This document shows positions 1 to 7,054 of a stretch of 11,035 nucleotides of DNA, in pieces. Under the pieces are notes generated by a model. It ran no database searches, was not told where the DNA came from, and saw nothing but the letters and a program-made list of their open reading frames with translations. The position numbers and the translations under genes are program-made. Where the stretch lies: the NCBI GenBank assembly GCA_003567255.1, contig PWZW01000106.1, positions 1-11,035 of the forward strand, read 5' to 3'. Source of the DNA: Puniceicoccaceae bacterium (GTDB lineage Bacteria; Verrucomicrobiota; Verrucomicrobiia; Opitutales; Coraliomargaritaceae). Each line of letters starts with the position of its first letter. Position 1 is the stretch's first letter.

Positions 1-288
1 ACCCTGCCGGAAGCCACGCCTGTGCACGAAGCCGCAAGCCTGCAAGCGGATTTACAGCGGGCGGGCATTGAGCCGCATGCCTGGGTGATCAACCAGAGTA
101 TGGCGGCAAACCAAACCACCGAACCCATACTCGCAGCTAGGGGCCGCGCGGAAGTCCGCTACATCAAAGAGATCATTAGCCAGCACGCCAAGTGCCCGAC
201 CTACAGCATTGCCTGGTCACCGGTTGATCCAGTCGGGAAAGCAGGCTTAAAAAAATTCATCGCCACCACCACCGCCCCAGCGGGTTAA
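1..288 (+). CDS. arsA: ArsA-type arsenite-transporting ATPase, C-terminal part (5' truncated by window)
   Basis: About 95 C-terminal residues are visible, open from the first base of the window. ArsA is the cytosolic ATPase that binds arsenite and energises an ArsB-type efflux pump. The visible part matches the end of the second ATPase half: a TPV-x-EA segment, then LQADLQRAGIEPHAWVINQS (residues about 14-33), where this family places the strand that follows the DTAPTG-type switch region, and a closing segment with PVDPVGKAGL that corresponds to the P-x-x-P-V/I-G-x-x-x-L end of ArsA proteins. The nucleotide-binding motifs lie outside the window. The short 36-bp gap to the FmdB-like gene and the downstream arsenate reductase on the same strand support an ars operon. 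The true start is not visible. A general GET3/ArsA-family ATPase is the alternative, but the ars context favours ArsA. Confidence 0.88.
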   Translation, partial: TLPEATPVHEAASLQADLQRAGIEPHAWVINQSMAANQTTEPILAARGRAEVRYIKEIISQHAKCPTYSIAWSPVDPVGKAGLKKFIATTTAPAG

Positions 289-324
289 GTTTTTTATCAA
301 AATCAACATTCAACCAATACAAAC

Positions 325-537
325 ATGACGACGTACGTATACGAAACCATCCCAAACGATGAAAAAACCGAGCCAAAGCTCTTCGAAATCCAGCAAAACA
401 TGGAGGAACCAGCACTGACCAAGCATCCCGAAACAGGAGAGCCGATTCGGCGGGTCATTCTCGGTGGCTACGGCACACTCAACAAAAGTGATCGTGCCGC
501 AGAAGAGGATTGCGGGCCGGGTTGCTGCTGCGGCTAA
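325..537 (+). CDS. FmdB-like small protein with C-terminal cysteine cluster, in ars operon
   Basis: This is a 70-residue protein. The N-terminal part (MTTYVYET, then KLFEIQQNMEEPALTKHPETG and PIRRVILGGYG) follows the outline of the FmdB/CxxC zinc-ribbon family: an initial Y-x-Y strand, a central F-E-x-x-Q-x-M-x-x-x-x-L-T stretch, and a P-I/V-R-R-V-I strand. The two CxxC knuckles of that family are absent, because residues 8-11 and 33-38 carry no cysteine. Instead four cysteines cluster at the C-terminus (C63, C67, C68, C69; tail DCGPGCCCG). It lies 36 bp after arsA and about 111 bp before arsC on the same strand. A role in binding As(III) or a thiophilic metal, in the manner of a chaperone such as ArsD, is inference from the Cys tail and context; there is no sequence similarity to ArsD that I can see. 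No clear Shine-Dalgarno precedes the ATG. The start is chosen because family members begin with M-x-x-Y-x-Y. Confidence 0.75.
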   Translation: MTTYVYETIPNDEKTEPKLFEIQQNMEEPALTKHPETGEPIRRVILGGYGTLNKSDRAAEEDCGPGCCCG

Positions 538-648
538 ACCCCAAACCACACGCCTCCTCCTTTCCCACACTGATAAACGCTGAAGTGCTCGACGATCCGG
601 CTGTACCAGCACCGTGTTCGCGAGTCCATTCGCGTGCATCCTATCTTT

Positions 649-1083
649 ATGAAAAAAGCAAAAGTTCTCATCCTCTGTACCGGGAACTCCTGCCGGAGCC
701 ACATGGCGGAGGGCATCCTACGCCACGCCGCCGATGATTTGTTTGAGGTCTTCAGCGCGGGGTCAAAGCCCGCCGGGTACGTCCACCCACTCGCCATCGA
801 AGCCCTCAAGGAAATCGGCATTGATATTTCGGACCACACTTCCAAGCACCTCGATCAATATATGGAATCGGGAATCGATACCGTGATCACCGTCTGCGGG
901 AATGCCAACGATGCCTGCCCGGTCTTCCCCGGTAAAGTAGTGCGTCACCACTACGGATTCGAAGACCCACCCAAGGCAGCTCGCCCCGGCGAATCCGAAA
1001 TCGATGCCTTTCGGCGGATTCGCGACGAAATCAAGCGCGTCTTTGAAGCCTATGCCGATGGCTACCGCGACTGCGGTGGCTAG
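649..1083 (+). CDS. arsC: Arsenate reductase, thioredoxin-coupled (LMW-PTP fold)
   Basis: A 144-residue cytosolic enzyme that reduces arsenate to arsenite for efflux by the ars pump. Counting from ATG 649, the N-terminal phosphatase P-loop is C10-TGNSC-R16-S, and the resolving cysteines are C83 and C90 in VCGNANDACPVFPG. These correspond to the C10/C82/C89 triad of Staphylococcus aureus pI258 ArsC, which is regenerated by thioredoxin. The general-acid aspartate is D106 in FEDPP. Length and spacing are those of a full, intact family member. A GTG at 634 in the same frame would add five residues (VHPIF) ahead of MKKAKVLIL; the ATG is preferred because the beta-strand leading into the P-loop begins there. 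Neither start has a convincing ribosome binding site. It is the last gene of the visible ars cluster. Ordinary LMW protein tyrosine phosphatase is less likely because both resolving cysteines are present. Confidence 0.95.
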   Translation: MKKAKVLILCTGNSCRSHMAEGILRHAADDLFEVFSAGSKPAGYVHPLAIEALKEIGIDISDHTSKHLDQYMESGIDTVITVCGNANDACPVFPGKVVRHHYGFEDPPKAARPGESEIDAFRRIRDEIKRVFEAYADGYRDCGG

Positions 1084-1475
1084 TGGCAAGCCGCGTTATC
1101 ACGGACGACTAGTGCCATCGCTGATTCAAGGCGCTTTGCAAAGGGCAAGGAAACCCGTGCGCTGGCGGTCGCATCATCGGAGCATTGGCGTCCCATCGAG
1201 CAAGCACGGGAAGCGCTGGACTATCCACAACCAAACGGGGCGAACGGATACAGCGGTTGCGTGTTTGCCATCCGGGTCAAGCTCCCTCCGGACAACGCCT
1301 TGGTTGCCCGATTGCGAAGCGTCTTTGCGAAAGCCTCCACCGAACGGGTAACCTTCTCCGCCCCCTCCATTGGAGGCGTGGCTTGCGGTCGTGCTGATTT
1401 GGCGCGGACGGCAGCGAGCTGTGCAGGCGTAGGGGATCGCCAACGGCGCCTCCAGCTTACACCCGCTTTAATTTT
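1084..1475. other. Intergenic region between convergent arsC and mrpE, no recognisable gene
   Basis: This 392-bp stretch separates the 3' ends of the ars and mrp operons. The reading frame of arsC stays free of stops from 1084 to the TGA at 1480-1482, but its translation matches no family I recognise, is Arg/Ala-rich and lacks a plausible start close to a ribosome binding site. The reverse strand is likewise open for long stretches, as expected for GC-rich non-coding DNA. A classical intrinsic terminator (GC hairpin followed by a T run) is not seen for either operon; the nearest structure is the imperfect hairpin element at 1371-1454. The region may hold a decayed gene or a dispersed repeat. 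Confidence 0.5.
1371..1454. repeat. Imperfect GC-rich hairpin / inverted-repeat element
   Basis: The arms are TGGAGGCG at 1371-1378 and CGCCTCCA at 1447-1454, extended by TGGC at 1379-1382 pairing with GCCA at 1439-1442 across a 4-nt bulge. They enclose about 56 nt. A small near-palindrome (CTCCA-T-TGGAG) at 1365-1375 overlaps the left arm. The structure lies at the meeting point of two convergent operons, so it could be a small mobile or REP-like repeat or contribute to bidirectional termination. Only one copy is visible in the window, so whether it is repeated in the genome is unknown. Confidence 0.35.
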
Positions 1476-1973
1476 TCACTGACCCGACTCATCCGCACCG
1501 GAGGCTTTGGCCGTATCGGGTTTGAACAACTTTGAAATTCTTGCTTCCAGCTCACGGAGGTCCGCCTCAACTGCCTTACCGTGATCAAGCACGTGAATCT
1601 TAAGGTGATCCGCTTTCACCTCAATCGCTGCAGTGCCGGGCAGCAAGCTTGCGGTCCATGCGAGCAGCACCTTTTGGGGTTTCGAAAGGGCAGACGAAAA
1701 AACGATCAGATCCGGATTGAGTGGCATTTTTGGGGAAAAGGCCCGCCGGGCAACATCCCAACCGCCAAACAAAGATTGTTTGAGGAAGTAGGGAAAGAAA
1801 CACAGCACCGCAAGCGGACGCAACGAAGCGCCGCCGGGCGGCAAGACGTAAATACTCGTGGCCGCGGCAAGCAAGATGATCACCCCAACCATCCACGGCA
1901 CATCAAAGTCCGCCCCGGAAAGGATGACCCAAAGCACGGTGAAGGTAAGGAAACGGAAAAGCCACGTTTTCAT
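1476..1973 (-). CDS. mrpE: Na+/H+ antiporter subunit E (MrpE/MnhE)
   Basis: A 165-residue membrane subunit of the Mrp antiporter. The N-terminal region (residues 1-67) holds hydrophobic helices (TVLWVILSG; WMVGVIILLAAATS; LAVLCFFPYFLKQS). The C-terminal half is a soluble domain with the family signature L-L-P-G-T (110-114) followed by HVLD (127-130), matching the T-P-G-T...HxLD pattern of MrpE. The start at 1973 (MKTWLF) is chosen over an upstream in-frame start at 2024 because it lies 1 nt after the stop of the preceding gene and because MrpE proteins begin with a short hydrophobic helix; GGGGA about 10 nt upstream is a weak ribosome binding site. It is the last gene of the operon, whereas in MBH-type clusters E comes first and in seven-gene Mrp operons it sits between D and F. 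Residues beyond about 150 are a short polar tail. Confidence 0.93.
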   Translation of the reverse strand: MKTWLFRFLTFTVLWVILSGADFDVPWMVGVIILLAAATSIYVLPPGGASLRPLAVLCFFPYFLKQSLFGGWDVARRAFSPKMPLNPDLIVFSSALSKPQKVLLAWTASLLPGTAAIEVKADHLKIHVLDHGKAVEADLRELEARISKLFKPDTAKASGADESGQ

Positions 1974-1974
1974 A

Positions 1975-3705
1975 TCATTGCAGTCCCCAGATGAAGATAA
2001 ACAGGAGAACAAAAAAAGCGACACCTACCCGGTTCCAGCGACCGAGCTCTGCCTCACCCTCGTCGGCAAGACGACCGGAACCTGTCGCAATCAAGCGATA
2101 GACGAAGTTTTCAGGGTCAAATTTTTTCCGAGTGAAGATACCCGCGCCACGCGAGCGCCACCAGTTCCCGAACGCTCGGGCGGCCCACTCCCCAAAAACA
2201 ATCAAGTCTCCGGGTGGAAGGTTCGGGGCCCGGCGGTCGGCATTTCTTTTAAAATAGATCATGCCTAAACAGAGGAGCAAGAGGCCCAAGCCCACTGGCC
2301 ACGCTGCCGAAAATGCACCCGTTAATCCGGATTTCAGAGCCATCTCCGGGAGGAACCTACGGAACAGCAGGAATGAACCACCCAGTGCGAGGACAAGCAG
2401 CGCACCAAGGGCGGCAAATTGCCATCCAAGATCGGACCGGACCCGTGAACCGGTCGGCGTCGCCCGGCATAATAGCCAAAAGCGCCCAAGCAGCAGCAGG
2501 GTCCCGGCCGAAGAAAGCGAAAGCAGGGTCCCCACGACACCGGTCCATGCCTCCGGTAAATATGTACCCGCCTCCTTAAGGGCTCCTTTGGCGGCCGCGC
2601 CTCCGGTGAAGGGAGCGCCGGCGAGCACCAGTGCCGCGAAGGCAAGGCAAGCCAGTAAGATCCATCGCGTGCGTCCCCTGGTTTGCGGGACCAACCCCGC
2701 TCCGAGAAAGAGTGCCCCTTTGGTCACCCCGTGGTGCCAGGCAAAGATGGCAATCGCTGGCAAAATCCATGCTATCGGGGCTCCGGAGGCATGCCCAAAA
2801 CCGAAAAAAGCCGTCAGCAGGCCCATTTGGCTGATGCTGGAATAAGCCAGGTTCGTCTTCGGGTCAGTTTGGCAGAGGCCAACAGCAACCGCGCCAAAAG
2901 CGGCGGCCAACCCCAGGATGACAAGCACGCCGGCCCACTCCCCCGCCCCTCCATGCGTGAGAGGTGAGAAGTGAAGCCACCCGAGCAAGCCCGCCTTCAG
3001 CATTGACCCACTCAGGATTGCACTCGCCGGGGCCGGGGCCACGGGATGAGCCAGCGGCAACCACAGATAAAGCGGTATCACCCCGACCTTCACTCCGAAT
3101 CCGGCAAGGGCGAGCCCGTAAATCCAGCCACCCCCACGCTCCGTCCAAAGCGCTTGCGAAATGGCCGCCAGTTGAATGGACCCGGCCAGTTGTACGCCGG
3201 CATAAATCGCCGCGATTAATAAGAGTTCACCAAAGATCGCCAGAATCAGGTAGATTCGGCCCGCGCGCAAAGCTGCTTTACTCCGCGTATGGATAACCAA
3301 GCCGTAGGAGGCGAAGGTCATGAGAGCAAAGAAACTGTAAAACGAGGCAGCGTCCTGTGCGATAATCAGCCCGAAATTGCCGCTCATCGCGGCGAGGAAA
3401 AAGCCGCGAAACCCGGGCAGCCGCGGATCCTCGCGAAAGTACCCGGCGGCGGCCACTCCTCCCGCGCACCACAAAGTCCCCGCCAGCAAAAGGAGCATGC
3501 GGCGGGGCGCATCGAGGCCCAAAGACACCCCCAACAATCCGTCGGAAAAGTACAAGTCCACCTCCACGTTCCAGCCCAGCGCCACCGCCAAAGCCGGGAG
3601 CGTTGCGCCCCCGCAGAGCAGTGCAGTGACCCTTGCGGAGCGCGGGCAAAATCGCACGCAGGGCAGCAGCAGCAAAGGTAGCAAACTGAGGATAATCCAA
3701 TTCAT
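1975..3705 (-). CDS. Third MrpD/NuoL-like antiporter subunit, TM5 Glu missing, long C-terminal arm
   Basis: A 576-residue polytopic membrane protein of the proton-conducting transporter (NuoL/M/N, MrpA/MrpD) family. The core signatures are the TM7 lysine K206 in GFGVKVGVIPLYLWLPLAHP, H220, the TM8 lysine K237 (SMLKAG), and the TM12-region lysine K373 in GAPFTGGAAAK. The TM5 glutamate is absent: S121-H139 (FYSFFALMTFASYGLVIH) aligns without gaps to T134-H152 of the neighbouring subunit, and its E140 falls on A127. After the last core helix (about 467-484) come roughly 74 mostly polar or amphipathic residues (about 485-558) and one final hydrophobic helix (559-574), the layout of the NuoL/MrpA lateral helix plus anchor. 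It overlaps the upstream gene by 4 bp (ATGA, 3702-3705). I infer that it stands in for the N-terminal part of MrpA. A HyfB/HycC-like label is also possible. Confidence 0.9.
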   Translation of the reverse strand: MNWIILSLLPLLLLPCVRFCPRSARVTALLCGGATLPALAVALGWNVEVDLYFSDGLLGVSLGLDAPRRMLLLLAGTLWCAGGVAAAGYFREDPRLPGFRGFFLAAMSGNFGLIIAQDAASFYSFFALMTFASYGLVIHTRSKAALRAGRIYLILAIFGELLLIAAIYAGVQLAGSIQLAAISQALWTERGGGWIYGLALAGFGVKVGVIPLYLWLPLAHPVAPAPASAILSGSMLKAGLLGWLHFSPLTHGGAGEWAGVLVILGLAAAFGAVAVGLCQTDPKTNLAYSSISQMGLLTAFFGFGHASGAPIAWILPAIAIFAWHHGVTKGALFLGAGLVPQTRGRTRWILLACLAFAALVLAGAPFTGGAAAKGALKEAGTYLPEAWTGVVGTLLSLSSAGTLLLLGRFWLLCRATPTGSRVRSDLGWQFAALGALLVLALGGSFLLFRRFLPEMALKSGLTGAFSAAWPVGLGLLLLCLGMIYFKRNADRRAPNLPPGDLIVFGEWAARAFGNWWRSRGAGIFTRKKFDPENFVYRLIATGSGRLADEGEAELGRWNRVGVAFFVLLFIFIWGLQ

Positions 3706-5204
3706 TGCAGAAAATAGACGCGTTCAACAATCACGCGGGCAAGCGAGAGCGGACTCCACGACATGGCCGCAAACAGGCCGGAGGTTATTGAAAAAAGCGC
3801 GGTGACCAGCGGCGGAAAAAGTAGCATCCAAGGCGCCTCAAATCGCCGTTTGGGGCGTAAATCCCGCCAGCCCTCAGCGGGAGGTTGCTTGAACCAGGCA
3901 GCGTGAATGATGGGAAGGAAATAAATTGCGTTCAATGCGCTGCTCCCGAGCAGCACCGCAACTATCCAGGGCTGGCCGGCATCCAGCGCGCCGACGCTTA
4001 AATACCACTTGCTCACGAAACCCGCGATCGGCGGCAACCCAATCATACCAAGCGCTCCAACCGTAAACGCCCCCATCGTCAAGGGAAGTCTGCGTCCGAT
4101 CCCATTGAGTTCGCTCACCTTATGCAGCCCGGTAGTCTCCGCGATGTTACCGGCGCAGAAAAAGAGCGTAATTTTCATGAGCCCCTGATGCACGAGATGA
4201 ACGATGGCACCCGTTGAGCTAATCATCCCTGGAACCGCCGCCCCCAGGGCGATGTAGGACAGTTGACTAACCGTAGAAAACGCGAGGCGCTTTTTCAGAT
4301 CGTCCTGAAAAATTGCCCGGACCGACCCATAAATAATGGTGAATGCCCCAAGGATTGCGAGTGGCCAAAGCACATTCAGCTCAACCGCCAGATTAATCCC
4401 GTAAACGTCGTAGACCAGGCGGATAATCCCGAAGGCTCCGGCCTTCACCACTGCCACCGCGTGGAGGAGCGCACTCACCGGTGCCGGCGCAACCATGGCA
4501 ATGGGCAACCACCCGTGGAGGGGAAAAATGGCCGCCTTTACCGCCAGTCCCACCAGCATGACATAAAAGAGGAGTTTCAACTCAAAGGCACTGTTTTCCA
4601 GCAACCCGCTGAGCTGCGCTCCTTGGGAAAAATCGATTGGCCCGGCCAGTACGGTCAAACCCACAACTCCGATAAAAAGGACCGTCCCCCCGCCAATCGT
4701 GTAGAACAAGTAATTTCTCCCGGCCTCGACGGCCTTGAGCGTCCCCGAGTGGACGACCAAAGGATAAGTGGCCAGGGTCAGAAATTCGTAGAAAACAAAA
4801 AAGGTCACCAGGTTTCCGGAGAGTGCAATCCCGGTACTCGCCGTCACACAAACACTGAAAAACCCGAAGAACCGCCGTCGGTTGGAGGAGCCCTCGAAAT
4901 AACCAATCGCGTAAATCGTCGTGACCAACCAGAGCGCGCTCGAAAGCCCCGCAAAGAGAAGGGCAAGGGCGTCCACGCGGAGCATAAACTCCAAATCCAC
5001 CATGATCTGAAATTGAAACTTATAGACCTCCCCAGTCCGAAAGCCCAGATAGACCAGGCCAACCAGGACGAGCTTAAGGAGCGCCCCCGCAAGGTTGAGG
5101 ATCGTCCGCGTGCGGTGCGCTTCCTCGTGAAGAAAAAAAATGATAATGCCCGGCACCAGTGAGCTGCAGACGATAATCAGCGGAATCCACTCGTTCCAAG
5201 TCAT
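3702..5204 (-). CDS. Second MrpD-like antiporter subunit (NuoM/N-like)
   Basis: A 500-residue polytopic inner-membrane subunit of the Na+/H+ antiporter, expected to form one ion channel of the complex. The residues this family uses for proton transfer are all present: TM5 glutamate E140 (FFVFYEFLTL), TM7 lysine K223 in GLAVKAAIFPLHGWLPIAMV followed by APAPVSALLH with H248, TM8 lysine K254 (AVVKAGAF), histidines H336/H339 and K344 in VHLVHQGLMKITLFF, and TM12 lysine K399 in GLPPIAGFVSKW. The length is that of MrpD/NuoM and there is no C-terminal extension. It starts at an ATG that overlaps the stop of the upstream mrpD by 4 bp (5201-5204), and its own stop overlaps the start of the third paralogue, so translation is very probably coupled. 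Subfamily placement (MrpD versus MbhH or NuoN) cannot be settled by eye. Confidence 0.94.
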   Translation of the reverse strand: MTWNEWIPLIIVCSSLVPGIIIFFLHEEAHRTRTILNLAGALLKLVLVGLVYLGFRTGEVYKFQFQIMVDLEFMLRVDALALLFAGLSSALWLVTTIYAIGYFEGSSNRRRFFGFFSVCVTASTGIALSGNLVTFFVFYEFLTLATYPLVVHSGTLKAVEAGRNYLFYTIGGGTVLFIGVVGLTVLAGPIDFSQGAQLSGLLENSAFELKLLFYVMLVGLAVKAAIFPLHGWLPIAMVAPAPVSALLHAVAVVKAGAFGIIRLVYDVYGINLAVELNVLWPLAILGAFTIIYGSVRAIFQDDLKKRLAFSTVSQLSYIALGAAVPGMISSTGAIVHLVHQGLMKITLFFCAGNIAETTGLHKVSELNGIGRRLPLTMGAFTVGALGMIGLPPIAGFVSKWYLSVGALDAGQPWIVAVLLGSSALNAIYFLPIIHAAWFKQPPAEGWRDLRPKRRFEAPWMLLFPPLVTALFSITSGLFAAMSWSPLSLARVIVERVYFLQ

Positions 5205-6742
5205 GGCCCCACCTCCCCGCTATTCACCGGAGCGCCTGCACGCACCACCTCGCCGAAAGTCGAGGTACCTTCAAGTAAGTCGATGACCCACTCAGCCGGA
5301 AAGGCGATCAGAATTGCGCCAACCGCAAGCAGTAAGGCGCACACTTGCAGACCGCGGGGTACGGACTTTAGCTCAGCTTCATGCTGACTCGGCGCAAAGG
5401 CCAGTCGAAGAATCATAAAAACATAGCCTGCGGTCATTAAACTACCGACAAGTACAAACGGCACCCACCACCATTGCCCGCTCGAGATGATCGCGCTGAG
5501 CAACATCCACTTAGCCAAAAAGCCCCCACTTGGCGGCAACCCGATCAAACTCACTCCGGCGAGGCCAATCGCAAACGTCGTCATCGGAAGTCGTCCGACC
5601 ATATTGAGCATCGAAGCTTTGTGGTCGTTCCCCGTGGCCATGACGAGGACACCGATCGCGAGAAAGAATGCTGCCTTGGCAAAGCCATGGGCAAGGACTT
5701 GATACACGGCCCCAGACCAAGCCAAAGGTGCCCACTCAAATCCCCCCGCCACCGCCGTAGCGGGGACGGTAATCAGTGGAAAGAGGAGAAATAGGTATCC
5801 GATTTGCGCGACTGAAGAGTGCGCGACAACGAGCTTTAAACGCTCCTGACGCAAAGCTTGAAAGGAACCCCAAACGACGGCACACGCCCCCAATACACCG
5901 ACCATCTGCCCGGCCATAAAAGTCAGCGAAACACCAAAAAGTTCCGTCCAAAGGCGCAGGATAACAAAAAACGTACCTTTTAAAACCAAGGCCGAGAGAA
6001 TCGCACTGACCGGCGGTTCAGCCGAAGAGTGCGCTGGTGGGAGCCAAAAGTGGAGCGGGAAAACGGCTGTTTTGACGAGCAGGCCACCGAGCATGAGCGC
6101 GATTGCCACGCGGGTCGTCAAGCCCGGCTCCAGGCGCTCTGCCATCAAATCGATATCAAGGACTCCGGTCGAACCATAGAGCAAGGCTACCCCCATCAAA
6201 TAAGCCAGCGAGCCAGCGACCGCTGCGATCAGATAGCGCAATCCGGCAATCATGGCACGGGTCTTTCCCGAGAGCACAGCAAGGGCAACGGCGGCGATCC
6301 CAATCACCTCAATCACCACATAAAGGTTAAACAAGTCATTGGCCAAATACAGACCGTGCAAACCCGCCCACAAAAAGAGCCACAAAGGCCAGAAGAGCGA
6401 GGATCTTGCCGAATCCACCACCACTTGGGTGAAGTAGATTTTTGCATAAACACTCACGACCCCACCGACCACGGCCGTCATCAAAATAAAGAGCGCGGAC
6501 AGCCCGTCGAGCGCCAGCGCGATGCCCAGAGGCGGTGCCCAGCCTCCGATTTCTTGGCGCAGCACGCCGACCTCCATCACGAAAAAGACCGTCACCAGCG
6601 CGAGCACACCATTTGCCAAGGCAAAGCTCACGCCCGTCATGCCACGCCACCGCGCAGGTAGGAGGAAAAGCACAATAGCGCCAAAAGTCGGCCAAACGAC
6701 AAGCCAGACCGGAAGGTTATCTGCCTGCCAAAGCGCACTCAT
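5201..6742 (-). CDS. mrpD: Na+/H+ antiporter subunit D (MrpD/MnhD)
   Basis: A 513-residue polytopic membrane protein directly after mrpC, the position of mrpD in known Mrp operons. It carries the full set of family residues: TM5 glutamate E145 (NLYVVIEVIGIA), TM7 lysine K224 in GGLLVKTAVFPLHFWLPPAH followed by SSAEPPVSAILSAL, TM8 lysine K255 (LVLKGTFF), H352 and K356 in LAHGFAKAAFFLA, and TM12 lysine K411 in GLPPSGGFLAKW. E145 and K224 correspond to the residues known to be essential in MrpD and in complex I subunits NuoL/M/N. It should transport protons or Na+ across the inner membrane within the Mrp complex. It starts at an ATG overlapping the mrpC stop by 4 bp (6739-6742) and ends overlapping the next paralogue. 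Confidence 0.95.
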   Translation of the reverse strand: MSALWQADNLPVWLVVWPTFGAIVLFLLPARWRGMTGVSFALANGVLALVTVFFVMEVGVLRQEIGGWAPPLGIALALDGLSALFILMTAVVGGVVSVYAKIYFTQVVVDSARSSLFWPLWLFLWAGLHGLYLANDLFNLYVVIEVIGIAAVALAVLSGKTRAMIAGLRYLIAAVAGSLAYLMGVALLYGSTGVLDIDLMAERLEPGLTTRVAIALMLGGLLVKTAVFPLHFWLPPAHSSAEPPVSAILSALVLKGTFFVILRLWTELFGVSLTFMAGQMVGVLGACAVVWGSFQALRQERLKLVVAHSSVAQIGYLFLLFPLITVPATAVAGGFEWAPLAWSGAVYQVLAHGFAKAAFFLAIGVLVMATGNDHKASMLNMVGRLPMTTFAIGLAGVSLIGLPPSGGFLAKWMLLSAIISSGQWWWVPFVLVGSLMTAGYVFMILRLAFAPSQHEAELKSVPRGLQVCALLLAVGAILIAFPAEWVIDLLEGTSTFGEVVRAGAPVNSGEVGP

Positions 6743-7050
6743 TCCGCTGCCTCCTCATCCTCGAAAGAAGCCCGGCTGGTTTCGATACGGATGCGCCTTG
6801 CCAGCGCCAGCGCAAAAGCCGCCGCGCTCACAGCCACGACAATCCCCGTGATCACCATTGCATGAGGTACCGGATCGGCAAAAGTATCCGCATCACGCTC
6901 TGCGATGCTGACAAGTAGCAGAAACACCCCTGCACCGACAATTTTGGTGGCGATAATCTTCTTAAAAAAGTGTCGGCACAGAAAAACGCCAGCCATGCCC
7001 ACACTGAAGAGCGCCGAGGAAACGGCCATATAGATAAAGTGAGTTTCCAT
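6739..7050 (-). CDS. mrpC: Na+/H+ antiporter subunit C (MrpC/MnhC, NuoK-like)
   Basis: A 103-residue, three-helix membrane protein homologous to complex I NuoK. The helices run at about residues 5-25, 32-51 and 65-85. The family signature DPVPHAMVITGIVV (59-72) matches the DPLPQALVLTAIVI pattern of MrpC. E51 lies at the end of the second helix, and the C-terminus is acidic (EDEEAAE). The start at 7050 (METHFIY) is chosen over an in-frame upstream start at 7095 because a good ribosome binding site (GAGGT) sits 7-11 nt ahead of it, overlapping the stop region of the preceding gene, and because the extra 15 residues are Arg-rich and non-membrane. It overlaps mrpD by 4 bp. Confidence 0.94.
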   Translation of the reverse strand: METHFIYMAVSSALFSVGMAGVFLCRHFFKKIIATKIVGAGVFLLLVSIAERDADTFADPVPHAMVITGIVVAVSAAAFALALARRIRIETSRASFEDEEAAE

Positions 7051-7054
7051 CGTT

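Noticed and set aside
1365..1480. Intrinsic terminator between the convergent operons
   Set aside because: The hairpin has a long interior of about 56 nt and no T run follows on either strand at the right distance, so a classical terminator cannot be claimed.
4263..5162. A 299-codon open frame on the + strand opposite the second MrpD-like gene
   Set aside because: It lies entirely antisense to a well-supported membrane protein gene, is very rich in charged and Asn/Gln/His residues as expected for the complement of hydrophobic codons, and has no recognisable domain.
6029..6661. A 210-codon + strand open frame opposite mrpD
   Set aside because: Shadow of mrpD with His/Gln/Arg-rich composition and no motif.
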